The notes beneath the pieces are model-generated. The model searched no databases and was not told the DNA's origin. It worked only from the letters and a program-made list of their open reading frames with translations. A stretch of 45,983 nucleotides of DNA from Puniceicoccus vermicola (GTDB lineage: Bacteria; Verrucomicrobiota; Verrucomicrobiia; Opitutales; Puniceicoccaceae), in assembly GCF_014230055.1 (NCBI RefSeq), contig NZ_JACHVA010000016.1:1-45983 (forward strand), in the 5' to 3' direction. Positions within the stretch are counted from its first letter, which is position 1. Each line of letters starts with the position of its first letter. Position numbers and translations under genes: made by a program. Below, piece by piece: positions 30,846 through 40,822 of the stretch.

Positions 30846-32621
30846 CTAGCGCAGCTCGCGACCTGTTTTCCCGTCGAGAATTTTGAAGTTCTCAACATGG
30901 TAGGATGGATCCGCTCGGAAGGAAAGGTTTACGTTGTAACTCTTCTCCAACTCGATGAGGTGAGCCTCGTCTTCAGCCCGCAAGCGCTCGAGATTGACCG
31001 GGTGCAGAAGGATGCGGAGGAAGAGAGGTTCCTCGCTGGCACCGGAACTGCGCGAATGACGTGAAACGCTGACGATCCGCCGCTGGATTTCCACACTGAT
31101 GGAGCGAGCAGACTTCACAATCCCCCGACCGCTGCAGTAAGGGCAAGAGGTGTAGATTCCACTCGAGTGGCTTTCCTTATGCCGCTGGCGGCTCATCTGG
31201 AGAAGGCCCAGCTGGGAGATCGGCAGGACATGGCTCTTGGCCGCATCGCGGGACATCTCCTGACGCATCTTCTGGTAGACCGCGTTGCGATCCCGCTTCT
31301 GCTTCATGTCGATGAAGTCGATGATGATCAACCCCCCGATGTTGCGGAGGCGGATCTGACGCGCGACCTCGGCTGCCGCTTCCAGATTGGCACGAACGAT
31401 GAAGTCTTTCCCATCTTTCGAGCCTCCCTTGTGGCCACCGGTGTTCACGTCGACAGAGACGAGGGCTTCCGTTTCCTCAATGACGATTTCCCCGCCGCTG
31501 GGCAGAGGGACCTTGCGCATGAAGGTCTGCTCGATCTGGCGTTCCACGTTGAAGCGCTCGAAGATCGGAATGTTCTCCTTGAAGATGGCAATCTTCGCCT
31601 TGGAGCGGCTGGAGATCTGACCGACCAATCCGAGCATCCGCTGGTGATCCTCAGGATCGTCGATAATGACTCGGTCGATGTCCTCGGTGAGGAAGTCGCG
31701 CACCGTCCGCTCGACGAGATCCGGCTCGCGGTAGAGGCAAACCGGCTTTTTCGAGGAGGCGATCTTTTCCTGGATCTCTTCCCACTTGCGGAGGAGGAGA
31801 TGCAAGTCGCGCACAAAATAGCGGGCCTTCTTGCCTTCGCCGGCCGTCCGCATGATCACGCCCATCCCTTCCGGAATCGTGAGATCGCGGAGGATCTTCT
31901 TCAAACGCCCGCGTTCGCCCTTGTCAGCGATCTTACGGGAAATCCCGCACTGTCCCGAGAACGGCATGAGGACGATAAAGCGCCCGGGCAAAGCGATATT
32001 CGTGGTCGTCCGGGGGCCCTTGCTTCCGATGGTGGCCTTGGTCACCTGGACCACGATCTCGGATCCAACCGGATACTTTTTCGGGATGTCCTTAACGGTG
32101 ATCTTTTCCGGCTGCTTCTCGCCTCCCTTACCGTCCTTTTCCTTGTTCTTGTTGTCGCGAACAATCTCGATCGTGTTGTCGTTGGCAGCCGGGAGAATGT
32201 CCCAGTAGTGCAAGAAAGCGTTCTTGGGTTCGCCGATGTCGACGAAGGCCGCTTTCAGACCTGGCTCCAGATTCTGGATCTTGCCCTTGTAGATCGTACC
32301 GACCATCCGGTCGTCGCCCTGGCGCTCGACTTCGAACTTTTCGAGAACGCCGTTGCGCAGGAGTGCGACACGGGTTTCGAGTGGCTCGGAGTTGATGACG
32401 AGTTCGGCGAAGTCCTTCTTTTCCTTACGCAGGGCCCGAACGATGCGGGTGACCATGGGTTGCTTTTTCGAACGCTTGGCAGCGTCCTCCTTCAGCTGAT
32501 CTTCAGGGATCGTTTCAACCGGCTTCTCAACCGGTGGCTTTTCCAGCTCTTCGCGATGGATGTCTACTTCTTCTTCGGGTTCATTCGCTTTGGAAGTGGG
32601 GGATTCTTGTGATGAGTCCAT
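30846..32621 (-). CDS. rng: ribonuclease E/G
   Basis: A 591-aa endoribonuclease of the RNase E/G family, acting in RNA processing and decay. An acidic N-terminal extension of about 55 residues precedes the S1 domain ([23 protein letters not shown]), which carries a Lys-rich insert at about residues 143-178. Catalytic acidic residues are present in VSVDVNTGG and IIIDFIDM, and the zinc-link cysteines in CPYCSGRG. The long C-terminal scaffold of E. coli RNase E is missing, so it is nearer RNase G in size. It follows rodA by 90 bp, a common arrangement with cell-shape genes. Confidence 0.93.
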   Translation of the reverse strand: MDSSQESPTSKANEPEEEVDIHREELEKPPVEKPVETIPEDQLKEDAAKRSKKQPMVTRIVRALRKEKKDFAELVINSEPLETRVALLRNGVLEKFEVERQGDDRMVGTIYKGKIQNLEPGLKAAFVDIGEPKNAFLHYWDILPAANDNTIEIVRDNKNKEKDGKGGEKQPEKITVKDIPKKYPVGSEIVVQVTKATIGSKGPRTTTNIALPGRFIVLMPFSGQCGISRKIADKGERGRLKKILRDLTIPEGMGVIMRTAGEGKKARYFVRDLHLLLRKWEEIQEKIASSKKPVCLYREPDLVERTVRDFLTEDIDRVIIDDPEDHQRMLGLVGQISSRSKAKIAIFKENIPIFERFNVERQIEQTFMRKVPLPSGGEIVIEETEALVSVDVNTGGHKGGSKDGKDFIVRANLEAAAEVARQIRLRNIGGLIIIDFIDMKQKRDRNAVYQKMRQEMSRDAAKSHVLPISQLGLLQMSRQRHKESHSSGIYTSCPYCSGRGIVKSARSISVEIQRRIVSVSRHSRSSGASEEPLFLRILLHPVNLERLRAEDEAHLIELEKSYNVNLSFRADPSYHVENFKILDGKTGRELR

Positions 32622-32711
32622 GAGTTTTTCCTATATTCGGGTGTATTGTCATGGAGGACTCCCTTCCCTCTGTGCGTTCCCGTGTCCCGGGAAATCTTCT
32701 ATGCCAGACCT

Positions 32712-33953
32712 TCACGAAAAATCCTTTCGAAATCGGTAAACGGACTGGACGAGACCTTGGAGAACGCAACAGCTCAAAAGAAAAGAGCCTCCGTAAGTCA
32801 TAAACGGAAGCGGCAGCCCAGTGACCGGCGTCAGACCCATCGTCATTCCCACATTAATAAAAACATGGACCAACAAAAGAACACTGACCCCCACGGCGAG
32901 CAACATCCCGAACCGGTCCCGGGATAACCCCGCAACACGAAATCCGTTCAGAATGATCACCGCATAGAGCACTAAAGCTAACGTACTTCCGACAAAACCT
33001 TTCTCCTCCGCGAGAACCGCGAAGATGAAATCATTATGAGCTACCGCTGGTGGCAGGTAGCCGAGAAGTGCCTGGGTGCCGAGGCCCCAGCCCTTCCCAA
33101 AAAGTCCACCTGATCCGATCGAGATCAGGGATTGATTCACGTTCCAACTATCGCCGATCCCACGGGGGTCGACGAGTTCAGGAACCACAAAAGAGAGAAT
33201 GCGATCCCGCTGATAATCGTGCATCGGCAGGATGGAGAGCTCGTCGTAATCCGGACGGCTCTCATCGGCGAGAAGCTCAGGCTCCGCCGCATAAGAATAC
33301 TGGTAATACTGATAGCAATCGAAGGCCACCACCGAAAGGAGCAGCGCAAAGATGGCAAAGGAGACGTAAAAAAATCGATCCGAGAGCTTCGACACGTAGA
33401 GGAGCCCAAACACAAGCGGGGGAAAGACCAGCGTCGACCCAAGGTCCGGCTGGAGAAAGATCAGCCCCATGGGCAAGACCGCGATTCCAGCAACCTTGAA
33501 AAGCGTCTGCAGGGAATTCCGAAAACTACCGATACGCGAACGGGCCAGCACGCTCGCAATCATGATCAGTACCGAGATCTTGGCGAGCTCCGAGGGCTGG
33601 AGATTGAAAAACCCCAGGTCGATCCATCGCCGCGAACCGTAAATCTCCACCCCGAGCGGCGTTTCCACCAAGACGAGAAGGAAAACACTCCCCGCGTAAA
33701 ACCAGTGGGCCTTTTCGAGAAGGATCTTGTAATTGATCAGCGAAACGAAAGCATACACTCCAATCCCTAAGACAACCCAGATGATCTGCATCTTCCAAAG
33801 CCCGCCACCCGTATACGCTTGGGCAGACCGGATGAAACACACACCCGCCAATGCTAATATTAGCATCGCCACGGGGGTCACCGGGTCAAACCGCCTTTCG
33901 ACGGCCGCGCCTTCCCATTCCGAGGGTCGACTCGCTGCGCTCTCGTTTACCAC
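32712..33953 (-). CDS. rodA: rod shape-determining protein RodA (SEDS family)
   Basis: A 413-aa integral membrane glycosyltransferase that builds peptidoglycan strands during elongation with a class B PBP. Family motifs: RRWIDLGFFNLQPSELAK in the first half, FLQPDLGSTLVF in the middle, HNDFIFAVLAEEKGF and the ending LPLPFMTYGGS. About ten helices. I chose GTG 33953 because the ATG at 34040 would make the gene overlap the divergent LOG gene start (33994) and adds nothing family-like. An insert (SYAAEPELLADESRPDYDE) extends the loop before the LPMHDYQRDRI motif. First gene of the rodA-rng-glxK-DUF2062 run. Confidence 0.9.
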   Translation of the reverse strand: MVNESAASRPSEWEGAAVERRFDPVTPVAMLILALAGVCFIRSAQAYTGGGLWKMQIIWVVLGIGVYAFVSLINYKILLEKAHWFYAGSVFLLVLVETPLGVEIYGSRRWIDLGFFNLQPSELAKISVLIMIASVLARSRIGSFRNSLQTLFKVAGIAVLPMGLIFLQPDLGSTLVFPPLVFGLLYVSKLSDRFFYVSFAIFALLLSVVAFDCYQYYQYSYAAEPELLADESRPDYDELSILPMHDYQRDRILSFVVPELVDPRGIGDSWNVNQSLISIGSGGLFGKGWGLGTQALLGYLPPAVAHNDFIFAVLAEEKGFVGSTLALVLYAVIILNGFRVAGLSRDRFGMLLAVGVSVLLLVHVFINVGMTMGLTPVTGLPLPFMTYGGSFLLSCCVLQGLVQSVYRFRKDFS

Positions 33954-33993
33954 TGGTTGCCCAAAACAATGAATTAGTACAGGAAATTTCGAA

Positions 33994-34881
33994 ATGAACA
34001 AGGAAGAAGAATTCCCAAATCCCAAAACTCCAAGTACCAAGCCGGAAAAGGCTTACAAAAACCTGTCTTTTCTCAACAGCCCGGCGGCCCGGCCGATCCG
34101 CGTTCTCTGCGAACTGGCTGAACCAGGAATGCGCCTCGACGCTGCGGATGTTCGCAATACGATCGTGTTTTTCGGATCAGCGCGCAATCCGGCCCCGGAA
34201 CAAGCGGAGAAGCTCCTCGAGGAAACGCAGTCCCGCGACTCAGGACCTGCCCTCTCCGAAGAGGCCCAGCAACAGGTCGAAGCCCGGCGACGCCAGATCC
34301 AGCGAGCGGCGAAATACTACCGCATCGCCCTCGATCTCTCGCGCAAGCTCACGGAGTGGTCCCTCCAACAGGAGGATGCCGACAAGCAGTTCTACATCTG
34401 CTCCGGCGGTGGACCGGGAATCATGGAAGCCGCCAACCGCGGCGCCAAGGAAGCGGGCGGCAAATCGATCGGCCTCGGGATCAGCCTCCCCTTCGAGCAA
34501 GGCATCAATGCTTACTGCGATCCGGAGCTCAGCTTCGATTTTCACTATTTCTTCCTCCGAAAATACTGGTTCCTCTTCCACGCCAAGGCCCTCGTCGTCT
34601 TTCCGGGTGGTTTCGGCACCTTTGACGAGCTCTTTGAGATGCTCACTCTGATTCAGACGCAGAAAACGAAGAAACACATCCGCATCCTCTTGATGGGCAG
34701 AGAATTCTGGGAGAACACCATCAATTTCTCAAACCTGGTCGAGTGGGGAACCATCTCTCCCGAGGACGTACGCCTCTTCCAAATCATCGATGACGTTGAG
34801 GAAGCCTACGACCTCCTCATCGAACCCTTCGCCAGCGGTCAAGTCACCCCCGGCGGCGACCCTCATATGATGCCGGAGTAA
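33994..34881 (+). CDS. LOG family protein (TIGR00730-type Rossmann fold)
   Basis: A 295-aa protein with the LOG core: IVFFGSAR at about residues 53-60, SGGGPGIMEAANRGA in the middle and PGGFGTFDELFEMLTLIQT near 206-224. LOG enzymes act as nucleoside 5'-monophosphate phosphoribohydrolases; the older label 'lysine decarboxylase' is incorrect for this family. The bacterial substrate is open. The N-terminal 50 residues are a charged, Pro-rich lead. It is divergent from rodA with only about 40 bp between starts, so the promoters must overlap. An ACAGGAAA ribosome site precedes ATG 33994. Confidence 0.88.
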   Translation: MNKEEEFPNPKTPSTKPEKAYKNLSFLNSPAARPIRVLCELAEPGMRLDAADVRNTIVFFGSARNPAPEQAEKLLEETQSRDSGPALSEEAQQQVEARRRQIQRAAKYYRIALDLSRKLTEWSLQQEDADKQFYICSGGGPGIMEAANRGAKEAGGKSIGLGISLPFEQGINAYCDPELSFDFHYFFLRKYWFLFHAKALVVFPGGFGTFDELFEMLTLIQTQKTKKHIRILLMGREFWENTINFSNLVEWGTISPEDVRLFQIIDDVEEAYDLLIEPFASGQVTPGGDPHMMPE

Positions 34882-34918
34882 GGGATCTGCTCTTCAACAG
34901 GGGATTGGGACCATGGGC

Positions 34919-34939
34919 AACGCGGACTCTGTCCGCGCT
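34919..34939. terminator. palindrome between convergent genes
   Basis: AACGCGGAC-tct-GTCCGCGCT forms a 9-bp stem with one G-T pair and overlaps the stop of the minus-strand membrane gene. There is no T tract on either side. It may end transcription in both directions or be a stray REP-like palindrome. Confidence 0.4.
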
Positions 34940-36599
34940 AGGCCCGGTTTGGCCTCAACCTCATTTCATAGAATCCGAAATCCACGGCTTTTTTGAACAG
35001 AAGCCAACACAGCCCGGCGATCCCCCAAGATAGAGGTAAGAAAACCACAAGCAGCCAAGGCTCGAAAAAAGCGCTGATCAGAGTCCCCAAGAAGATGACG
35101 ATCAGGGAAAAGACGAAGCCACAATTTCCTATCCCGAGAACAAAACCCCATCGACGTCCAGTCAGCCGATAGCCCGATTGTTTGGCGATCACCGCGCCTA
35201 CGGGCAGAAGCCCCATCCAGGAAAGATAGGCTCCGAAGCACCGCAGGTAAATTCCATCCACCCCTAATTCCTGCAAGGGTGCCAATGCCAGCGCACAGGC
35301 AAGAACCGGAAGCCCAAGAGACATCTGGATGATCCCCACCTTCAAACGGGTGAAGACTCTTTCCCCGAAGCCGAGAGGAAAAAGGTCCTCAAGAGGGACA
35401 GCCCGACCCGCCATCGTATTTATGTGGGTGACACCGCTGATGGCGAGCGACAGGAAAGGAATAATGGCGAGAACGGGTAGCCCGATCACAGCTAGCTCCC
35501 AAAATGGTAGCCACCCCGTGTCCAATGCAATCCGGTAGATACAGAGAATGATTAGGATCAACGGAGACCAATAGATGCCTCGCAGGAAAGCAAAACAGGG
35601 CCCCTCCAGATACTGCTGCAGAACCCTCTCTCTCCGATCAAACCATTGGAGAAATATCTGCGGATCCCGAATCCGCGCAGAGGGAGGGATCCCCGGATCA
35701 CTTTCGGTTCCGATCTGATTCAACAAACCGAGGTCGTCGCTGGAAGATTCCGCCTCCTCTAAATATTGATCATCTTCGAAATCCAGATCCGCCGAATCCC
35801 ACTCGTCTTCATAGAGATCGTACTGCCTAAGTTGACGACGAATCCAAAACGGAAGAGTCAAGCTCACGGCTATCGCCGGAATCCAATTCATCCAGGAAGA
35901 CGATCCACCGAGCATCTCGGTCCAAAGGCTCTGTTCTAGACGGGACTGCGGCAAAATTTCCGCCAACCACTTACCCGACTGGAACAACAGATCCCCCTGA
36001 AGAACCCCCTGCCTCTCTCCAAAAAATCCAATCAACCCGCAGAAAAGGTAGCCCATCAAAATCCACCAAACAATCCGCACCGAAACGAGACTGGACAAAG
36101 CCATGACTCCAACACAATTGACTCCTACCACCAACAGCATAGCCAGTATCCATTTCAGCGGACTCACATTCGCAGGCAAAGCCCACTCCATTCCCAAGCT
36201 GAGAAGTAAGCCAATCTCCAGAGAAAGCGCCAAGGCCGTTCCGAGAATAGTAGCGACCATGTGATTCGCGGCATGGCGGGAATTCCCACCGTAAAACGCC
36301 ACGATCAAATTCTTGGGATGTCCCGATTCTCTTCGCGTCCCTGCCGCGATCAGCTGAATGAGGAAGAGAACGATCGAAACATGGGTCATCCCCGCAACGA
36401 GGTCGGCGGGCCCCTCTCGGCCCGATACCATCATATCGAGGCACGTCCGCACCATAAGAAAAAAAATACCCAAATAGAAGAAGATCGCGACTCCCCGACT
36501 CAACGACTTCCGAATGATCGAAGAGAGGCACCCCACCCGAACCCCCAGCGAGAGAGCGAGCCTATATTCCCCGAACAACGATTGAATCAGTTTCCACAC
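34938..36599 (-). CDS. ABC-type exporter membrane subunit, family uncertain
   Basis: A 553-aa protein with about twelve hydrophobic helices in two halves separated by a soluble acidic loop (about residues 255-320, YEDEWDSADLDFEDDQYLEEAE). I do not recognise a named family, but its ATG lies inside the end of an ABC ATPase gene (13-bp overlap, 36587-36599) and the helix pattern suits an ABC-2-like permease. The substrate is unknown. Because the ATPase gene is frameshifted, this subunit may currently have no working partner. Confidence 0.72.
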   Translation of the reverse strand: MWKLIQSLFGEYRLALSLGVRVGCLSSIIRKSLSRGVAIFFYLGIFFLMVRTCLDMMVSGREGPADLVAGMTHVSIVLFLIQLIAAGTRRESGHPKNLIVAFYGGNSRHAANHMVATILGTALALSLEIGLLLSLGMEWALPANVSPLKWILAMLLVVGVNCVGVMALSSLVSVRIVWWILMGYLFCGLIGFFGERQGVLQGDLLFQSGKWLAEILPQSRLEQSLWTEMLGGSSSWMNWIPAIAVSLTLPFWIRRQLRQYDLYEDEWDSADLDFEDDQYLEEAESSSDDLGLLNQIGTESDPGIPPSARIRDPQIFLQWFDRRERVLQQYLEGPCFAFLRGIYWSPLILIILCIYRIALDTGWLPFWELAVIGLPVLAIIPFLSLAISGVTHINTMAGRAVPLEDLFPLGFGERVFTRLKVGIIQMSLGLPVLACALALAPLQELGVDGIYLRCFGAYLSWMGLLPVGAVIAKQSGYRLTGRRWGFVLGIGNCGFVFSLIVIFLGTLISAFFEPWLLVVFLPLSWGIAGLCWLLFKKAVDFGFYEMRLRPNRA

Positions 36600-37314
36600 C
36601 GGGATTCCTCCATCATCTCTTCGAGGTCAAAGCATCGGCCATCACCATCCAAAACGTCCCTCCCGCTCGTCCTGAAAAACTGAGCCTTCTGCCGCTGCAA
36701 GAGAACCACGCGATCAGCGAAAACTGCGATCTCGGGGAGTTGTGTCGTGAAAATAATCGTCTTCCCGCTTTCGGCTGCAGCGCGAAACCACTGCTTCATC
36801 ACCCGCGTTCCATGGGAATCCATTCCCGAAGCAAAAGGCTCGTCCAACAACCAAATAGGGCAATCCATCAGCTTCATCGAGATCAGGGCAGACTTGTAAA
36901 GTTGCCCTCGACTCATCTGAACAAAGGGCTTGCGAACCACTTCCCTCAGATCCATTTCGTCCACCAAACTCTCAAACTCCCGCCGAATCGGATCCGCATC
37001 GCGCTCGAACATCACCGTGAGAGCCGCAATGTGCCGATAGAGGGTCCACATTGGAGACACTACCGGATATCGGGAATAAAAAACAGCTTCCGCCTCAGGG
37101 CTACCTGATGACGACGCAAAGGGAAACCGGCGAGACGAACTTCCCCACAACTGCCCACGTACAAACCAGCCAATAGATTTAACAGCGTGGTTTTCCCTGC
37201 CCCATTCATTCCAATGAGTGCCGAGATCGTTCCGGGTTCAGGGCACCAGTCGATATCGCGAAGAACCCATTGCCTTCCGTATCGCTTGCCGAGTCCTTTT
37301 ACTTCCAGAGACAT
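36587..37314 (-). pseudogene. ABC transporter ATPase, split by a -1 frameshift
   Basis: Two adjoining frames make one ATPase of about 240 aa. The first (37314 to 37060) gives MSLEVKGLGKRYG, Walker A GMNGAGKTT at residues 35-43, and runs to RKLFFIPDIR then TAG. The second frame carries on as PVVSPMWTLYRHIAALTVM, then the signature MSRGQ (in place of LSGGQ), Walker B WLLDEPFASGMD and the H-loop region FTTQLPEIAVFADRVV, ending at 36587. The frames meet close to 37067-37083, which contains six A on the plus strand (six T in the gene). It could be a true mutation, a sequence error, or slippage at the T run. It overlaps the permease gene by 13 bp. Confidence 0.78.
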
Positions 37315-37487
37315 GCCACCACGCTCCGAAAATACACCTCAACCGCAAGTCAAATCCCCCGACTCGCTACTGGTCGCCGCAAGCCGCCACACTACGAATC
37401 CCAAATTCGATTTCAGCTTCGAACTCCGAAGCTCCACCGCAGTTTACATCTCAATTTCGATCCGCGATTCGCAACTGCCCTTCGCAA

Positions 37488-37946
37488 TCAACCGAGTTCA
37501 AAGACGCCGGCGACTTCGACGGCCGCCCCTTTCGGCAGTCCATTCACGGAAACTGCGGCCCGCGAATGACGGCCCGTGTCCCCGAAAATCTTTACGATCG
37601 TATCGGAGGCTCCGTTCATCACCGCCGCGGCCTCTTCGAAATCTTCGACTGAATTGATGTAGCCCGTCAGCGAAACGACCCGGCCAATCCGGTCGAGATT
37701 GCCCACGGCACTCCGCAACACGGCCACGAGATTCAAGGCGCATTGCTTAGCCGCGACCGCGGCTTCCTCCACCGAATAGTCCCGGCCCACTTTGCCTTTA
37801 TGGGTCAGGCCGTCTTCATTCAGCGGCAAGGCCCCCGAGACAAAGATGAGATTTCCGGTCCGGACAAAGGGCACGTAGGAACCCACCGGATTCGGCGCCG
37901 GAGGCAGAGAGAACTCACCGGATTCAAGGATCTTCTCCGCGCTCAT
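37488..37946 (-). CDS. RidA family protein (YjgF/YER057c/UK114)
   Basis: A 152-aa protein of the RidA superfamily, with the family patterns PVGSYVPFVRTGNLIFVSGALPL near the start, a central NLVAVLRSAVGNLDRIGRVV and VFGDTGRHSRAAVSVNGLPKGAAVEV at the end. The conserved Arg of the deaminase site corresponds to the Arg in GRHSRAAV. Archetypal RidA removes reactive enamine intermediates; this longer subgroup (about 150 aa) often has other, unknown roles. Its ATG overlaps the stop of the 501-aa gene by 4 bp. Confidence 0.9.
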   Translation of the reverse strand: MSAEKILESGEFSLPPAPNPVGSYVPFVRTGNLIFVSGALPLNEDGLTHKGKVGRDYSVEEAAVAAKQCALNLVAVLRSAVGNLDRIGRVVSLTGYINSVEDFEEAAAVMNGASDTIVKIFGDTGRHSRAAVSVNGLPKGAAVEVAGVFELG

Positions 37947-39448
37947 GATTTCGCCTTCTCTTCGGCGTCATTCACGTCCCACAGGTTGTGTTCAGTGATG
38001 TAGGCGGCGACCGGCTCGGGAACAAGCTCACGCCAAGAGGGATCACCCTTCTCAATCTTCTCGATCACGAAACGGGAGAGAATGTTCATGTTGTCGACCG
38101 AATGACTCCGGATCGGCTCGATGAATCCGTTCTCAAGGAGGTAGCTGTACAGGCCCTTGATGTTGTCGGCCACGCGCAGATTCTCGGCGGTGATCAGTAC
38201 ATCCTTCCCGATCTCCGATGCCGCCGTCTGCGAGAAGAAGGTCGCCGAATCCACCTTGTTTTTGTAAGCCTTATACCCCGACGCATTCATTGGATAGATG
38301 TAGAGCTTCACGTCTTCCTTGAAGAGTCGCCCGAAGGCCTCGAGAATCCCTCCATCGAGGTTTTCGTAATACTTCTCGTCGAGGATCTGGGTCAGCGTAT
38401 TGATCCCGAGAACAATCCCGATCGGCATCGGCGTGTAGCGCCGGAAGTAGGCCGCGAGCCGGAAGAACTCAAAATAATTGGAGACGATGACCGAGCACCC
38501 GAGACTGTTGATAATATCCGTGCGGTGGAGGAAATCGTCGTAATCGATGTTCCCCTCTTCGGTCAGGGTCTTCATTGTGATCTCCATCGCGACCTCGACC
38601 TTCGCATCCTGCACCTTCGGCTGCTGCAGAAACTGCGCCCCGGCGCTTTCGAGCATGTCGATGTTCACCTTCGTCACCGGGCGGAAGCTCCCGCGCTCGA
38701 CGAGGAGCGCCTTCTTGTGAAGAATTTCCGAGGGCTGGAGAATGGCATTGCCCGAGGCAAACATCACCGCGTTGGTCAGGCCCGCTTCGACAAGCTTCAA
38801 ACTGAGAATCCGATTGTCGTGATGGGTGAAGGAGTCGCCGTTGAACTCGATCATGTCGACTTCGATCCGGTTGCCCTCGAGATTATCCCGCAGCGATTCA
38901 ATGAAATCGTCCGGCTCTTCGTGGAGGAAGAGACCGCCGTAGATCATGTTCACCCCAAACACCCCGAGCGCGTCCTGCTGGAGAATGTTGGAATCGTCGA
39001 GCATCCGCACGTGGAGGATGATGTCGTTCGGCTTTTCGCCGGGCGCCATCTGCACCCGCAGCCCCATCCAGCCGTGACACTCATTCGTTCCGCGGAAGTT
39101 GCGGGCCGAAACGGTGTTGGCGAAAACAAAGAAGCGCGTCTCCGAGCCCCGGTCTTCCTTGAGCCGCTCGTCGAGAAGCCGATACTCATGATCCATCATC
39201 TGGATCAGGCGATCACGGGAAACGTAGCGCGTGGCCTTCCCGTAAATCTCGTCACTGAACTTCATGTCGTAGGCCGACATGCTCTTGGCGATCGTCCCGG
39301 CGGCTCCGCCTGCGACAAAGAAATGACGGGAAACTTCCTGCCCGGCACCGATCTCGGCAAAGGTCCCGTAGAGGGAATTGTCCAGATTGACGGTCAGAGC
39401 TTTGCGGTTCGTCGTGAGAGTTTTGTTTTCGGTAGGCTTGTTTTCCAT
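37943..39448 (-). CDS. conserved ~500-aa protein of unknown function
   Basis: A 501-aa soluble protein with no signal peptide and no transmembrane helix. Striking, conserved-looking stretches: GTFAEIGAGQEVSRHFF at about 28-45, a Gly/Ala loop FVAGGAAGTIAKSMSAYDM, NECHGWMGLRVQ, and IEFNGDSFTHHDN. I recall similar proteins in Bacteroidota and other phyla, sometimes mislabelled as TonB receptors, but I can give no certain function; a nucleotide or NAD-related role has been suggested by annotation only. It overlaps RidA by 4 bp and begins 15 bp after the MFS gene, so the four minus-strand genes look like one operon. Confidence 0.8.
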   Translation of the reverse strand: MENKPTENKTLTTNRKALTVNLDNSLYGTFAEIGAGQEVSRHFFVAGGAAGTIAKSMSAYDMKFSDEIYGKATRYVSRDRLIQMMDHEYRLLDERLKEDRGSETRFFVFANTVSARNFRGTNECHGWMGLRVQMAPGEKPNDIILHVRMLDDSNILQQDALGVFGVNMIYGGLFLHEEPDDFIESLRDNLEGNRIEVDMIEFNGDSFTHHDNRILSLKLVEAGLTNAVMFASGNAILQPSEILHKKALLVERGSFRPVTKVNIDMLESAGAQFLQQPKVQDAKVEVAMEITMKTLTEEGNIDYDDFLHRTDIINSLGCSVIVSNYFEFFRLAAYFRRYTPMPIGIVLGINTLTQILDEKYYENLDGGILEAFGRLFKEDVKLYIYPMNASGYKAYKNKVDSATFFSQTAASEIGKDVLITAENLRVADNIKGLYSYLLENGFIEPIRSHSVDNMNILSRFVIEKIEKGDPSWRELVPEPVAAYITEHNLWDVNDAEEKAKS

Positions 39449-39463
39449 GAGTGAGTGCGAGTT

Positions 39464-40822
39464 TCAGGAATGATTGATGGGTGAGAGTCGACGCGGATTT
39501 CGTGCCAATAGTCCAAGCAGTGCAAGCAACGGGGTCAAACAAAGACATCCGAAGACCGTAGACTGATAGGAACCTGTGATTTCGTAGGAAAGTCCAAAGG
39601 CATAGGGTCCCAAAGCGCTGAAGACAACCACGACCCCTGTAACAATTCCGTTGATCGATCCGAGATGCTTCCTCCCGAAAAACCGGGGCCACGGAACGTT
39701 GACGAGAATGCCGAAGGTTCCCCAGGCACAACCGCTGCCGAGGGCGAAGGCCCAGAATCCAAGATCGCTGCGAAAATTGAGCAACCCGAGAGAGCTCACC
39801 GTCTGGCAGGCCATCATGAAGAAAAGCAGGTAGCGCAAACGGATCTTTTCCGCGACAAACCCGAGCGTCAACGAGGTCAAGACATTGAAGATCCCCACGT
39901 ACAGGAGGATGTGCAGAGCATCGTCCCGCGGGAGATCGCCCATCTCCGCCCCGACCGAAACCATGTGAAAGGCCGTTCCCGTTCCGATAAAGGCATTCAT
40001 CGCCAAACCGGAGGCCATGAGCCAAAACGCCGGGGTCCGCGCCGCCTCGAAGGCAGTATAATCCCGATGCAGAATCGGCCCCGGCCCGGTGCTCTCCGGA
40101 TCCAGGTCGCCTTCTTCTTCGCCCCGTCGCACGGGGATCCCACAAGCCTCCGGAGAATCCCGGAAAAAGAAAACGCTGATCACCGCAAATCCGACCCCGA
40201 CGCCCCCGGCGAGGATCCACCAAGTCCCCTTCCATCCATAGAGAATCACCAACCCCTCCAGGAGAACCGGGGCACTGGAAAACGAGAGCGAGAGGATCAT
40301 CCCGTTCAGACCGGCAATCAGGCTCCTCCACCGCACAAACCAGCGAAAGATCATCGAGCGGCAGGTCGTCATGATCATCCCCAACCCCCAGAACCGGAGA
40401 GAGAAGAAGACTACAAAGAGAAAGAAAATACTCGCGTGCCGATGGGAGAGGCCGATCCGCTCCAAAATCCCGGTGTAAAAGAGAGGCTCGCTCAACAAAG
40501 CCATCGCCAGCCCCAGACAGAGAAACGAGAACGTCGCCGCGATCCGCACCCCCATCCGGTCGATCCAGAAACCCGCAAACGGGATCAACAACCCCGCCCC
40601 GATCGTTCCCACCGTAAAGGAAAAGGTCAGCGCAGCCCGGGACACCGAGAGCTCCCCCATCATCGGATCGACAAAGGGCGCAAATCCCGGCGGTGTCGCC
40701 GGCACCGTCGCGATCATGCTCAAGGTGCCGACCGCCGCGACGATCCATCCGTAGAAAAACGGAACGCGGGCCGGATCGAAAGGGAAGCGCGGGCTCAGCC
40801 GGCGCACTCCGTCAATTTTCAT
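39464..40822 (-). CDS. MFS transporter (OFA/monocarboxylate-type)
   Basis: A 452-aa secondary transporter with twelve predicted helices. ATG 40822 is chosen because the region before it lacks helix character and overlaps the epimerase gene fully. N-terminal half has FFYGWIVAAVGTLSMIATVPATPPGF and GFWIDRMGVR (the MFS loop 2-3 motif); the second half has FVAEKIRLRYLLF and the last helices. The YGW...A start resembles the oxalate/formate and monocarboxylate branch of the superfamily. The substrate is unknown. The start overlaps the epimerase stop by 11 bp. Confidence 0.85.
   Translation of the reverse strand: MKIDGVRRLSPRFPFDPARVPFFYGWIVAAVGTLSMIATVPATPPGFAPFVDPMMGELSVSRAALTFSFTVGTIGAGLLIPFAGFWIDRMGVRIAATFSFLCLGLAMALLSEPLFYTGILERIGLSHRHASIFFLFVVFFSLRFWGLGMIMTTCRSMIFRWFVRWRSLIAGLNGMILSLSFSSAPVLLEGLVILYGWKGTWWILAGGVGVGFAVISVFFFRDSPEACGIPVRRGEEEGDLDPESTGPGPILHRDYTAFEAARTPAFWLMASGLAMNAFIGTGTAFHMVSVGAEMGDLPRDDALHILLYVGIFNVLTSLTLGFVAEKIRLRYLLFFMMACQTVSSLGLLNFRSDLGFWAFALGSGCAWGTFGILVNVPWPRFFGRKHLGSINGIVTGVVVVFSALGPYAFGLSYEITGSYQSTVFGCLCLTPLLALLGLLARNPRRLSPINHS

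Noticed and set aside
31167-32612. 481-aa open frame on the plus strand
   Set aside because: Antisense shadow of the RNase E/G gene; no start context and low-complexity composition.
37988-39454. 488-aa open frame on the plus strand
   Set aside because: Antisense to the 501-aa unknown gene, which has the better composition and tight overlaps with its neighbours.
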